Below, piece after piece: positions 18,347-27,118 of a stretch of 64,000 bases of DNA (positions are counted from its first letter, which is position 1; every line of letters starts with the position of its first letter). A program made the position numbers and the translations under genes. The DNA is from Actinomadura spongiicola (GTDB taxonomy: Bacteria; Actinomycetota; Actinomycetes; Streptosporangiales; Streptosporangiaceae): positions 434,001-498,000 of the forward strand of contig NZ_QVNQ01000001.1 in the NCBI RefSeq assembly GCF_003432485.1, in the 5' to 3' direction. The notes beneath the pieces are model-generated. The model searched no databases, was not told the DNA's origin, and worked only from the letters and a program-made list of their open reading frames with translations.

Positions 18347-19242
18347 TGGCGTGGGACCAGCGTGAGGAGGGAGGCTTCGGGCGGGCAGCAGAAACGCATG
18401 GGGGCCTTCGGGGACGTGCCGAGGCCCGCGGAGACGTGGAGCCAGGCGCCGCGGTGCCGGTGGAGGCCCTTGACGCGGGGACGGTCGATGCCGCAGTTGG
18501 TGGCGAGGGCGCCGTAGAAGGGGACGCGGACCTGGCCGCCGTGGGTGTGACCGGCGAGGAGGAGGTCGTAGCCGTCGGCGGTGAAGCGGTCGAGGTTGCG
18601 GGGTTCGGGCGAGTGCATGACGCCGAGGTGGACGTCGGCCTGCGGGTCGACCGGGCCCGCGATCTTGTCGTAGCGGTCGCGGTTGATGTGGGAGTCGTCG
18701 ATGCCGCCGAACTCGATGTCCAGTTCGCCGACCTTGAGGCGGCCGATGCGGTTGTTGAGGTCGAGCCAGCCGGCGGTCTGGAGGGACGAGCCGAGCTCCC
18801 GGTAGGGGAGGTCGGGTTCCCGGCGGTGCCGGTCGTAGTCGGACTTGCTGGTCCGCCAGATGTAGCGGAGAGGGTTCTTGAAGATCGGCGAGTAGAAGTC
18901 GTTGGAGCCGTAGACGAAGACGCCGGGGCGTTCGAGGAGGGGGCCGAGCGCGTCCAGGAAGGGGCCGACCGCGTCGCGGTGGGAGACGGAGTCGCCGGTG
19001 TTGACGACGAGGTCGGGTTCCAGGGCGTCCAGGGAACGGACCCAGTCGATGAGGCGGGTCCGGCCGGGCGTCAGGTGCGCGTCGGAGATGTGCAGGATCT
19101 TCACCGGCGGGCGGCCAGGCGCGAGTATCGGCACGTCGACGCGGCGGAGGCGGAACCAATTCCGCTCGATCACCGAGGCGTACCCGAAGGTCGCGGCGCC
19201 CGCGCCGAGGAGCGCCAGCGGCACGGCGTAGAACTTTCGCAC
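18343..19242 (-). CDS. membrane-anchored metallophosphoesterase
   Basis: This 299-residue protein has an N-terminal hydrophobic helix (AVPLALLGAGAATFGYA) that should anchor it in the membrane. The calcineurin-type metal motifs follow: DAHLTPGR, NTGDSVSH, YGSNDFY (in place of the usual GNHD), and GHTHGGQVR. The N-for-H change in the third motif occurs in this actinobacterial subfamily. The GTG start at 19242 is close behind GGAGGG. Its M. tuberculosis counterpart neighbours ponA2, as here, pointing to an envelope-related role. Confidence 0.85.
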   Translation of the reverse strand: MRKFYAVPLALLGAGAATFGYASVIERNWFRLRRVDVPILAPGRPPVKILHISDAHLTPGRTRLIDWVRSLDALEPDLVVNTGDSVSHRDAVGPFLDALGPLLERPGVFVYGSNDFYSPIFKNPLRYIWRTSKSDYDRHRREPDLPYRELGSSLQTAGWLDLNNRIGRLKVGELDIEFGGIDDSHINRDRYDKIAGPVDPQADVHLGVMHSPEPRNLDRFTADGYDLLLAGHTHGGQVRVPFYGALATNCGIDRPRVKGLHRHRGAWLHVSAGLGTSPKAPMRFCCPPEASLLTLVPRQ

Positions 19243-19311
19243 CCCTCCATGCTTCCAGAGAATTGCACGGCGCGGTAATCCTGATGGGGCTTGGGATGCC
19301 GGAGGGGCATG

Positions 19312-19773
19312 ATGGTGTGCATGACCTTGAAGGAGAAGCTGGAGACCGATCTTTCGGCGGCGATGAAGGCGCGCGACGAGGTGCGGACCCGTACCTTGCG
19401 GATGGCGCTCACGGCCGTGAAGAACGAGGAGGTCGCCGGCAAGCAGTCGCGTGCCCTGTCGGACGAGGACGTCGTCAGGGTGCTGACCCGGGAGGCGAAG
19501 AAGCGGCGCGAGGCGGCGGCCGCGTTCGGGGACGCCGGGCGCGAGGAGCAGGCCCAGGCGGAGCGGGCCGAGGGCGAGGTGCTGGAAGGGTACCTTCCCG
19601 CGCAGCTCGGGGATGAAGAGTTGGCGGCGCTGGTGGCGGACGCGATCGCCGAGACGGGCGCGGCCGGGCCCCGCGCGATGGGTCAGGTCATGAAGGTCGT
19701 CAACCCGAAGGTCTCGGGGCGCGCCGAGGGCGGACGTGTCGCCGCCGAGGTCAAGCGTCAGCTCGCGCAGTAG
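19312..19773 (+). CDS. GatB/YqeY domain protein
   Basis: This is a YqeY-family protein of about 153 residues: an N-terminal helical bundle (LKEKLETDLSAAMKARDE) and a C-terminal domain like the tail of GatB that contacts tRNA, with GQVMKVVNPKVSGRAEGG as the conserved end motif. The exact cellular job is unsettled. GGAGG at 19301 favours a start at 19312; an ATG at 19321 would give the usual family start MTLKEKL. It is divergent from the metallophosphoesterase gene with only about 70 bases between. Confidence 0.85.
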   Translation: MVCMTLKEKLETDLSAAMKARDEVRTRTLRMALTAVKNEEVAGKQSRALSDEDVVRVLTREAKKRREAAAAFGDAGREEQAQAERAEGEVLEGYLPAQLGDEELAALVADAIAETGAAGPRAMGQVMKVVNPKVSGRAEGGRVAAEVKRQLAQ

Positions 19774-19934
19774 GGCCCTTGGCCTGGCGTCCACAGTCTG
19801 TGCCAGCGTCTGAGGGGGCGGCGCGAAGTGGACCGTCCTCCCAACGACTCATCGACTGACCGTCCCCCGGCCAACGTGGCCGCTGCGGGCTCGGTGAAGT
19901 GACGTAGGTCTGGCTGCGGCGTGAGCCCCGGGTG

Positions 19935-22238
19935 TCAGTCGCCGCCACGTCGGGGGCGGCCGCCGCCCGGGGAGCCGCCGCGGTTCTCGCCGTTGCTCAC
20001 GTAGAGGATGACGCTGGTTCCGGGTGGGGCCTCGCTGCCGGCGGCCGGTGAGGTGGAGACGACCGTCCCCTTGGGCTTGTCCGAGGGGACGGAGCCGGGC
20101 GCGACACGGGCCCTGAGGCCGGCGGCGTGGAGTTTGGCGGTGGCCTGCGCGATGGTGTTGCCCTTCACGTCCGGGACGCGGGCGGTGTCGCCGAAGTCGC
20201 GGGACGGGGTCCGGAACCCGGGGGCGGGCCTTCCGGCGAGGGCGCGCTGCATGCTCTGCTGCCAGATGCCGCCGGGGATGTCGGCGCCGTACACGCCGTG
20301 GACCTTGTACCGCCAGGGGCCGCGGTAGTCCCAGTAGGCGGTGGCCGCGGCCATGTTCGGGGTGAAACCGGCGAACACGGCGCAGGTGAACTCTTCGCAG
20401 GTGCCGGTCTTGCCCGCGGCGGGACGGCCGATTCCGCGGCCCGTGGCGGTCCCTTGGGTGAGGACGCCCTGGAGGATCGAGTTGACCTTGTCGGCGACGT
20501 CCTCGTCGAGGGCCTGGCGGCAGTCCGATTTGGGCAGTTCGAGTTGCTTGCCCTCGGCGTCGACGACCTCCGTCACCGAGATCGGGGCGCAGTACTTGCC
20601 GCGGGCGGCGAATCCGGCGTACGCGGCGGCGAGGTGGACCATGTCGATGTCGTTGACGCCGAGGACCTGGGACGGGAGCGGCAGCAGCGCGTTGCCGTTG
20701 CCCTGCTTCATGCCGAACTTCTCGGCCATCTTCACCGCGTTGCAGACGCCGACGCGCTTCTCCAGGTACGCGTAGAAGGTGTTGACCGAGTGCCAGGTGC
20801 CGGTCTTGAGGTTGAAGTTGCCCTTCTCGCTGTCACCCGCGTTGGACAACGTCCAGGTCCCGCCGCCGAGAGTGTCGTTCTCGTACTTCTTGCCCTGGTA
20901 GTTCCCGGTGTACTTGCACGACTGGAAGCCGCCGACGGTGGTGGTCTGCGGCGAGTTGATCGTCGTGCTGACCGGAATGCCCTGGTTGATGGCGGCGGCG
21001 AGCGTGAAGACCTTGAACGTCGAGCCCGCGGACACCCCGTTGCCTCCGCCGTGCGCGGCGTCGGCGGGGAGGTTGATGGTCGTCCGGCCCTTGCCGGGGC
21101 CGAACTGCTTGCTCAGCCCGATCGCCCTGACCTTGCCGGTGCCGGGCTCGACCATCGCCTCGGCGGCGACGCGGTTGCCGGCCGGCGGCACCGTGCTGCG
21201 CAGGGTCTTGTCGACGGCGCGCTGGCTCTGGGGGTCGAGGGTGGTGCGGATCGTGTAGCCGTTCCGGTTGAGCTTGTTGACGACGTTCTCCTGCTCCTTC
21301 GGGGTGAGCTGCCAGTACTTGCCGTCCGACAGGATGTTCAGCAGGTCGTACTTCACGTACTCGCAGAAGTAGGGCGCCTTGCTGGTCTCGCAACCACCGA
21401 CAGGATCGGTGGGGTTCAGTTCGATCGGCTTGGCGGCCTCCGCGGCGGCCTGCTGCTTCGTGATGTGGCCTAGTTCCGCCATCCGGTTAAGGACGATGTC
21501 GCGGCGGCTCCGGGCGTCCTTCGGGTTGCGGATGGGGTCGTAGGCCGTGGGGTTCTGCGTGATGCCCGCGAGCAGCGCGGCCTGGCCGAGCGTGAGCCGG
21601 GACGCGGGGACGCTGAAGTACCGCTTGGCCGCGGCCTGGACTCCGTACGCGCCCGCGCCGAAGTACGAGATGTTGAGGTAACCCTCAAGGATCTGGTCCT
21701 TCGACAACCGCTCCTCGATGTCGAGGGCGTAACGCAGTTCGCGGACCTTTCGTCCGACGGTCGGTGCGGTGGCGTCGCGGTACTCCTCACGCGTCCGAGC
21801 GGCGTCGACCAGCAGGTTCTTGACGTACTGCTGGGTGAGGGTCGATCCGCCCTGTGTCTTCTCGGACTCCACGTTGGTCGCCAGCGCGCGGAGGGTGCCC
21901 TTCAGGTCGAGGGCGCCGTGCTCGTAGAACCGCGAGTCCTCGATGTCGATGATCGCCTGCCGCATGACGGGCGCGACCTGGTCGAGCCGGACGGATTCGC
22001 GGTACTTGTCGAAGAACGTGGCGAACGGCTTGCCCTCCGAGTCGTACACCACCGTCTTCTCGGACGGTGGTGTCGTCTTCAGTTGGCTGTCCATGTCCTC
22101 GAAGTTGTTCGCGGCGTCGCGTGCGGTCAGCCCGGCGCTGCCCACGGCTGGCAGCGCGATGAAGGCGGCGAGGACGCCTGCGACGACCCCCGCCCCGAGA
22201 AGCCTGAGAAGAGTGGATGCCGCCTTCGCCCGATCCAT
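19935..22238 (-). CDS. ponA2: bifunctional penicillin-binding protein (PBP1, PonA2-like) with PASTA domain
   Basis: This is a class A PBP of 767 residues that polymerises and cross-links peptidoglycan. One N-terminal transmembrane helix is followed by the glycosyltransferase domain (EDSRFYEHGALDLKG, GGSTLTQQYVKN, RKVRELRYALDIE). The transpeptidase domain has SAGSTFK (serine nucleophile), SVNTF, and KTGTCEEF. A single PASTA repeat (VPDVKGNTIAQATAKL) lies near the C-terminus, then a Gly/Arg tail. M. tuberculosis ponA2 has the same layout and the same neighbours (metallophosphoesterase and whiB4). I chose the ATG at 22238; it has no good ribosome site, so a start at the upstream GTG codons or a leaderless message is possible. 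Confidence 0.92.
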   Translation of the reverse strand: MDRAKAASTLLRLLGAGVVAGVLAAFIALPAVGSAGLTARDAANNFEDMDSQLKTTPPSEKTVVYDSEGKPFATFFDKYRESVRLDQVAPVMRQAIIDIEDSRFYEHGALDLKGTLRALATNVESEKTQGGSTLTQQYVKNLLVDAARTREEYRDATAPTVGRKVRELRYALDIEERLSKDQILEGYLNISYFGAGAYGVQAAAKRYFSVPASRLTLGQAALLAGITQNPTAYDPIRNPKDARSRRDIVLNRMAELGHITKQQAAAEAAKPIELNPTDPVGGCETSKAPYFCEYVKYDLLNILSDGKYWQLTPKEQENVVNKLNRNGYTIRTTLDPQSQRAVDKTLRSTVPPAGNRVAAEAMVEPGTGKVRAIGLSKQFGPGKGRTTINLPADAAHGGGNGVSAGSTFKVFTLAAAINQGIPVSTTINSPQTTTVGGFQSCKYTGNYQGKKYENDTLGGGTWTLSNAGDSEKGNFNLKTGTWHSVNTFYAYLEKRVGVCNAVKMAEKFGMKQGNGNALLPLPSQVLGVNDIDMVHLAAAYAGFAARGKYCAPISVTEVVDAEGKQLELPKSDCRQALDEDVADKVNSILQGVLTQGTATGRGIGRPAAGKTGTCEEFTCAVFAGFTPNMAAATAYWDYRGPWRYKVHGVYGADIPGGIWQQSMQRALAGRPAPGFRTPSRDFGDTARVPDVKGNTIAQATAKLHAAGLRARVAPGSVPSDKPKGTVVSTSPAAGSEAPPGTSVILYVSNGENRGGSPGGGRPRRGGD

Positions 22239-22413
22239 ATTCGCAACGCGCACGGGCACTAGGGTACGCGGGATGACCAGTGCATTTGGGACGCGCCCCC
22301 CGTCGTCGTACCTTCCGGGCCCTCGCTGACCATGACGTTCGTCCCTTATGCCCTCCTCATGACAACCTGCGCGGTGTCTGGCGCGTCTACTACAGGTAAC
22401 TAGTCCGTTCCGG

Positions 22414-22452
22414 CGATATGGCCCCGGTGGGCCATATCGAGAATGGGCCCAT
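22414..22452. promoter_or_regulatory. perfect inverted repeats between ponA2 and wblA
   Basis: CGATATGGCCC at 22414-22424 and its exact complement GGGCCATATCG at 22429-22439 are separated by only 4 bases. A second, 10-base palindrome (ATGGGCCCAT, 22443-22452) follows directly and shares the TGGGCC core. The position in a divergent promoter region and the lack of a T-run suggest an operator for a dimeric regulator controlling wblA, ponA2, or both. Confidence 0.6.
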
Positions 22453-22582
22453 CGGGGACTGTCGAAACGTGCCTCGCTTCCGTAAGTTCTTCCCCACGGC
22501 TTTCGTTTGGCGGCCTGACGTCCGCGCCCGTCCGGCCAAGGAGCGCAAATCGACACACAGACCCTAGGGGAGTGGGGCCAAG

Positions 22583-22894
22583 ATGTGGATCACGGATTGG
22601 ACCGCCCGCGCCGCCTGCCGTAACGCGGATCCGGACGCCCTGTTCGTGCAGGGAGCAGCGCAGAACCGGGCCAAGATGATCTGCCGCGGCTGCCCGGTGC
22701 GCACGGAGTGTCTCGCTGACGCCCTCGACAATCGGATCGAGTTCGGCGTGTGGGGCGGGATGACCGAGCGGGAACGTCGCGCTCTGCTGCGTCGGCGGCC
22801 GGACGTACGTTCGTGGCGCGACCTTCTGGAGACCGCCAAGGAGGAGTACGAGCGGTCGGTCGACGTTGACGAGCAGGAACTCGTCGCGAGCTGA
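22583..22894 (+). CDS. wblA: WhiB-family iron-sulfur transcription factor (WblA/WhiB4 type)
   Basis: This 103-residue protein carries the four WhiB cysteines (C12, then ICRGCPVRTEC with C-x2-C-x5-C) that hold a 4Fe-4S cluster. After them comes the GVWGGM turn and the basic segment ERERRALLRRR for DNA contact. The neighbours identify the subfamily: in M. tuberculosis whiB4 and in Streptomyces wblA lie beside the PBP and the ArsA-like ATPase pair, exactly as here. WblA controls development and oxidative-stress genes. AGGGGAG lies upstream of the ATG. Confidence 0.92.
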   Translation: MWITDWTARAACRNADPDALFVQGAAQNRAKMICRGCPVRTECLADALDNRIEFGVWGGMTERERRALLRRRPDVRSWRDLLETAKEEYERSVDVDEQELVAS

Positions 22895-23269
22895 CCCGAT
22901 ACGCCGCGACGGCGATCGTCTGATTTCACGGGCTTTGAGAGCGGCCCGTCCAAGGCTGATGACCTACCCGGTCCACTCGCGAGCGTGACAGCGGGCTCGT
23001 ATCACACCGAGATGCGAGCCTGTCAACACGTTCCCGGACGTGGTCGGGCGTCGCATGTCCTTCGGCATCGTTGACCCTCAGCGCCGAACGCACCTGCCGT
23101 GTTCCACGGTTCGTCGTCCGCTGCCTGTTGGTGTGGTGTGGGCGTTTGTCGGCGGGCTGTCGCCTGTATGGATGCGGCTTCTGGGGATGGTGAGGTGGTG
23201 AGGGCGGCATCCCCCCGCAAGTTCGACTGTCGCTCGCAATCGGTTGTTGTGCGGTGAAGTCGGTTGTGT

Positions 23270-23769
23270 CGGTCGGTGATACGGGCCGTGCGGTGTGCGT
23301 TTGATGCCTTCGCTGGTGCGGGGGCGAGGTTGGTGGTGGCGGTCGGGGTTGGGCGTGGTCTGGGTTTCGTTGGCTGGGCTGCGAGATGGGGGCAGTGTCG
23401 ACTTCGGTCCGAACATCCACGGCTCCGCCCGTTGGGCAGACCAGCACGTGCCTTCGTTTTGTCCGGCGGTAGCGGGGGTGAGGGCGCTGGCCACCGGATG
23501 GAACGTCGCCTTCGGGCTCGGCCATGCTCGTCGTCTGGGCTGTGCTGTGTGCTTGGTTCGTTCGTTGTGATGCTTCGGCTTGGGACGATGAGGTGGTGGC
23601 GGACGGGATGAGGGTGTCGCCCACGAGTGCGACTGGTGTTCGGTCGGTGATGCGGGCCGTGTGGTGTGAGTTGGGTGCCTTTGCTGGTGCGGGGGCGAGG
23701 TTGGGCGTGGTTTCGTGGGGTGTTGGCTGGGCTCTGGGAGGGGGTAGTGCCGACTTCGTCCCGAACCTC
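23270..23769. repeat. degenerate duplication upstream of DUF418 gene
   Basis: The segment 23270-23417 and the segment 23641-23769 are imperfect copies, offset by 371 bases. Both start CGGTCGGTGAT, share CTGGTGCGGGGGCGAGGTTG, and end in a version of CGACTTCGGTCCGAAC. The second copy runs into the start of the DUF418 gene. The stretch between whiB and that gene (22895-23746, about 850 bases) has no gene of its own; it is strongly G/T-skewed on the plus strand and looks like decayed duplicated DNA. Confidence 0.6.
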
Positions 23770-24700
23770 TGAGACGTCCGCTGGGCCTGAGACGGCGCGC
23801 CTCGTTGAGGTCGATGTGCTCCGCGGGTTCGCTCTTTTCGGCATCTCGATCGTGAACGCCGTTGGGCTCAGTGGGGTGTCCACGGGCGGGGTGGCGAACT
23901 GGGTCTACGAGACCCTGTTGCATCAGCGGTTCTTTCCTGTCTTCGCGTTTCTGTTCGGGGTTAGCTTTGGGCTGTTTCTCGATGTGGTACGGGAGAGAAC
24001 GCGTCATCCGCGGCTGGTCGTGCTGGCTCGGTTGGGGTTTCTTGTGCCCTTCGGTGCGATGCATCGGGTGTTGCAGCCGGACGAAGTGTTGTTGACCTAC
24101 GCGGTTGTCGGCATTGGCGTTCTTCTGCCTGCGTCGTTTTTGTCGCGACGTTTCGTGTTGGTGATCGGAGTCGTCGCCGAGATAGTCGCGGTGCTGGTCA
24201 CAGGGGGTGGCAGCGTGTTGATCCCTGGCTTGTTCCTGCTGGGGTACGGTGCGGAGCGTTACGGGATTGGGAGGTTGTCGAGTCTTTCTGGGCGCGGACT
24301 CGCCTTGGGGGTGGGGGGTGTTTTTCTGGGGGCGATCGTTCTGAATGTCTGGCAGATCGGTGGTGGGGCGCGGCTTTCGGCGGTGGCGGGGTTGGTGACT
24401 GCGTCCGCCTATGTGGGGGCGGTTCTGGTGTTGTTGCGTTCGCGTGCTTGGGGTGTGCTGTTGAGACTTGCGCCAGCCGGACGGATGGCGTTGACCAATT
24501 ATTTGGGGGCCACCGTTATGGTCGTGGCGGCGGATCATTTCCTGAGGCTCGGGACGGCGGCCGAGGTCATGGTCCTTGGTGTGTGCGTGTTCGTGGCCGA
24601 GGCGGCCTTCAGTTCGTGGTGGCTGCGCCATGCGCGGTACGGGCCCGCGGAGTGGGTGTGGCGTTGCCTCACCTGGTGGAGGGTCGTGCCGAACAGGTAG
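23747..24700 (+). CDS. DUF418 family membrane protein
   Basis: This is a 317-residue integral membrane protein with 7 to 8 hydrophobic helices. The N-terminal signature VEVDVLRGFALFGIS and the C-terminal GRMALTNYLGATV, followed by a WW-x-x-R segment, are typical of the DUF418/YeiB family, whose function is unknown. I chose the GTG at 23747 because GGGAGGGGG is just upstream and the family motif begins about 20 residues later. The T-rich codon bias (CTT, GTT, TTG) differs from the neighbours and may reflect the G/T skew of this whole stretch. Confidence 0.8.
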   Translation: MPTSSRTSETSAGPETARLVEVDVLRGFALFGISIVNAVGLSGVSTGGVANWVYETLLHQRFFPVFAFLFGVSFGLFLDVVRERTRHPRLVVLARLGFLVPFGAMHRVLQPDEVLLTYAVVGIGVLLPASFLSRRFVLVIGVVAEIVAVLVTGGGSVLIPGLFLLGYGAERYGIGRLSSLSGRGLALGVGGVFLGAIVLNVWQIGGGARLSAVAGLVTASAYVGAVLVLLRSRAWGVLLRLAPAGRMALTNYLGATVMVVAADHFLRLGTAAEVMVLGVCVFVAEAAFSSWWLRHARYGPAEWVWRCLTWWRVVPNR

Positions 24701-24701
24701 G

Positions 24702-25838
24702 TCAGGCGGCGAGGTCCTCGCCGACTCGGCGCAGGCCGTCCAGGTCGTGGACGTCCTCCGCCTGCGCGGCGACGGCCGTGACCGGGACGTTCGGGTGCGC
24801 CGACGCGAAATGCTCGCGGAGCCGTTCCTCGCGGGCGGAGCGTTGCAGCCGCTGGGTGTGGAGGCGCAGCAGGGCCGCGGTCAGCGTGTGTTCGCCGCGT
24901 TCCTCCAGGGTTTCGGCGGCGGCCTGGCCGCGGGCCGCGGAGAGCGTGTCGACGGCGGACTCGTGGACGCGGTTGACGACGAGTCCGGCGAGCGGCATGC
25001 GCTCCTCCGCGAGACGTTCCACGAAATAGGAGGCTTCGCGGAGCGCGTCCGGTTCCGGTGCGGCGACGACGAGGAACGCCGTGCCGGGCGTCTGGAGGAG
25101 CCGGAACGTCTTCTCGGCCCGTTCCCGGAACCCGCCGAACATCGTGTCGAACGCGGCGACGAACGTCTGGACGTCCCGGAGGAGCTGCACGCCGATGACC
25201 TTGTTGAGCACGCCCGTGACCATGCCGAAACCGGCGCTGATCACCTTGACGCCGAACCGTCCGCCGGTCTTGGCCGGGGTGGCGAGGATCCGCATGAAGC
25301 GGCCGTCGAGGAACCGGCCCATCCGCTCGGGCGCGTCCAGGAAATCGAGCGCGTTCCGGGACGGCGGAGTGTCCACGATGATCAGGTCCCAGGCGCCGGA
25401 GCGGTGCAGCTGGCCGAGCTTCTCCATCGCCATGTACTCCTGCGTCCCGGACAGGCTGGACGACAGCGACTGGTAGAACGGGTTGGCGAGGATCTGCTTG
25501 GCCCGGTCGGGGTCGGCGTGCGCTTCGACGATCTCGTCGAAGGTGCGCTTCATGTCGAGCATCATGGCGTGCAACTCGCCGTCGCCCTCGACCTCGATCT
25601 TGCGCGGGTTGTTGTCGAGCTCGGACAGGCCCATCGACTGGGCGAGCCGCCGGGCCGGGTCGACGGTGAGGACGACCACGTCACGGCCCCGTTCGGCGGC
25701 GCGGACACCGAGGGCCGCGGCCGTCGTCGTCTTGCCGACGCCACCGGAGCCGCAACACACGATGATCTTCGTGCGCGGGTCGTCGAGGAGCGCGTTCACG
25801 TCGAGAGCGGGCGGGGTCTTGCCGCCGGTCGGGCTCAT
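24702..25838 (-). CDS. ArsA/Get3-like ATPase (first of pair)
   Basis: This 378-residue P-loop ATPase of the SIMIBI class has the deviant Walker A CGSGGVGKTTTAA near residue 30, with the extra lysine-type P-loop of ArsA/Get3, LTVDPARRLAQ as switch I, and IIVDTPPSRNALDFL as Walker B/switch II. It is homologous to M. tuberculosis Rv3679/Rv3680, a pair forming a heteromeric complex beside whiB4; the second subunit is encoded 61 bases upstream here. Family knowledge suggests a role in protein targeting or redox-linked metabolism, not arsenite transport. Confidence 0.85.
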   Translation of the reverse strand: MSPTGGKTPPALDVNALLDDPRTKIIVCCGSGGVGKTTTAAALGVRAAERGRDVVVLTVDPARRLAQSMGLSELDNNPRKIEVEGDGELHAMMLDMKRTFDEIVEAHADPDRAKQILANPFYQSLSSSLSGTQEYMAMEKLGQLHRSGAWDLIIVDTPPSRNALDFLDAPERMGRFLDGRFMRILATPAKTGGRFGVKVISAGFGMVTGVLNKVIGVQLLRDVQTFVAAFDTMFGGFRERAEKTFRLLQTPGTAFLVVAAPEPDALREASYFVERLAEERMPLAGLVVNRVHESAVDTLSAARGQAAAETLEERGEHTLTAALLRLHTQRLQRSAREERLREHFASAHPNVPVTAVAAQAEDVHDLDGLRRVGEDLAA

Positions 25839-25899
25839 CCGTTCGCCCCTTCCGTCGCGACACGGTCGTCGCCGGTCATGTACCTCCCGCTGTGCTCGG

Positions 25900-26907
25900 T
25901 CATGCGGCGCCCTGCGCGCGGAGGGCGGCGGCCAGGTCGTACAGGCCCGCGAGGTCCATGCCGTCCGACAGGAGCGGGAGGGTGTAGCGGGGACGGTCGA
26001 TCGATTCGAGGCGTTCCTTCTCGCGCCGCTGGAGTGCGGTGCGGCGGGCGTGGTCGGCGGCCTCCGCGGCGAGGACCGCGGCGATCGACTCGGCGTCGTG
26101 TTCCAGACCGGCCGCCTTCACGCCACGGATGATCTCGTCCATGTCGAGGTCGCCGGACGCGGCGGCGGCGAGCGCGTCTTCGGGGAGGACGGGCGGGTGC
26201 TCCATGTTGACGATGACGCCGCCGATGGGCAGGCCCACCTCGGTGAGGTCACGGATGCCGTCCATCGTCTCCTGGACGGGCATCTCCTCGAGCATCGTGA
26301 CGAAATGCACGGCCGTTTCGGGGCTGCGCACGACCTTCATCACGGTGTCGGCATGGTTGCGCACGGGCCCGACCTTGGCGAGGCCGGAGACTTCGTCGTT
26401 GACGTTCAGGAACTTGGTGATGCGGCCCGTGGGCGGCGCGTCCATGACGACGGCGTCGTAGACGAACGAGCCGTCCTTGTTCTTGCGCCGGACGGATTCG
26501 CTGGTCTTGCCGGTGAGGATCACGTCGCGTAGACCGGGCGCGATGGTGGTGACGAAGTCGACGACGCCGAGTCGGGTCATCGCCTTCCCGGCGCGTTTGA
26601 GGTTGTAGAACATTTCGAGGTACTCGAGAAGCGCCTCTTCGGTGTCGATGGCGAGCGCGTAGACGTCGCCGCCGTCCGGTGCGACGGCGACGCGCCGTTC
26701 CCCGTACGGCAGGGGCGGGCAGTCGAACAGCTGGGCGATGCCCTGGCGTCCCTCGACCTCGACGAGCAGGACCTTGCGGCCTCCGGCGGCCAACGCGAGG
26801 GCGAGTGCGGCGGCAACGGTGGTCTTCCCGGTTCCGCCTTTCCCGGTGACCACGTGGAGGCGTACGCCGTCCCAGTCGGTGTCTCTCGCGCTCACTCGAT
26901 CGACCAT
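25900..26907 (-). CDS. ArsA/Get3-like ATPase (second of pair)
   Basis: This 335-residue partner ATPase has GKGGTGKTTVAA as P-loop near residue 22, VEVEGRQGIAQLFD after it, and VVMDAPPTGRITKFL as the Walker B region. The adjacent ATPase has DPARRLAQ where this one has EGRQGIAQ, so the two subunits are clearly specialised. I chose the ATG at 26907; starts further upstream would only add a non-conserved leader. The divergent promoter region with the SPFH gene is about 210 bases. Confidence 0.85.
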   Translation of the reverse strand: MVDRVSARDTDWDGVRLHVVTGKGGTGKTTVAAALALALAAGGRKVLLVEVEGRQGIAQLFDCPPLPYGERRVAVAPDGGDVYALAIDTEEALLEYLEMFYNLKRAGKAMTRLGVVDFVTTIAPGLRDVILTGKTSESVRRKNKDGSFVYDAVVMDAPPTGRITKFLNVNDEVSGLAKVGPVRNHADTVMKVVRSPETAVHFVTMLEEMPVQETMDGIRDLTEVGLPIGGVIVNMEHPPVLPEDALAAAASGDLDMDEIIRGVKAAGLEHDAESIAAVLAAEAADHARRTALQRREKERLESIDRPRYTLPLLSDGMDLAGLYDLAAALRAQGAA

Positions 26908-27118
26908 ATCGTTCACTCGACAAACACTTGAGAGTGCGCCCGTCCCGCTGCAAGTGATCCCAGACACGGTTCCGGCCACGATCGTTGGCGCGGGCACTGT
27001 CAATCGGCGTGCCCGCGCGGTTAGCTGGGAAACGTGAACCGTCCTCCGGGTGGTTCCGAGCTGTCGGGGCCTGGGCGCTCCCCGTGGTCCCGCCGATCAC
27101 GAGAGAAAGGTGCCCGTG

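Noticed and set aside
20127..21473. 448-codon frame opposite the PBP gene
   Set aside because: It is antisense to conserved PBP motifs, with no recognisable domain.
23078..24631. Long antisense frame of 517 codons
   Set aside because: Composition is Pro/Arg/His/Thr-rich, it lies opposite the DUF418 gene and the repeat, and it has no domain or ribosome site. It is a shadow of G/T skew on the plus strand.
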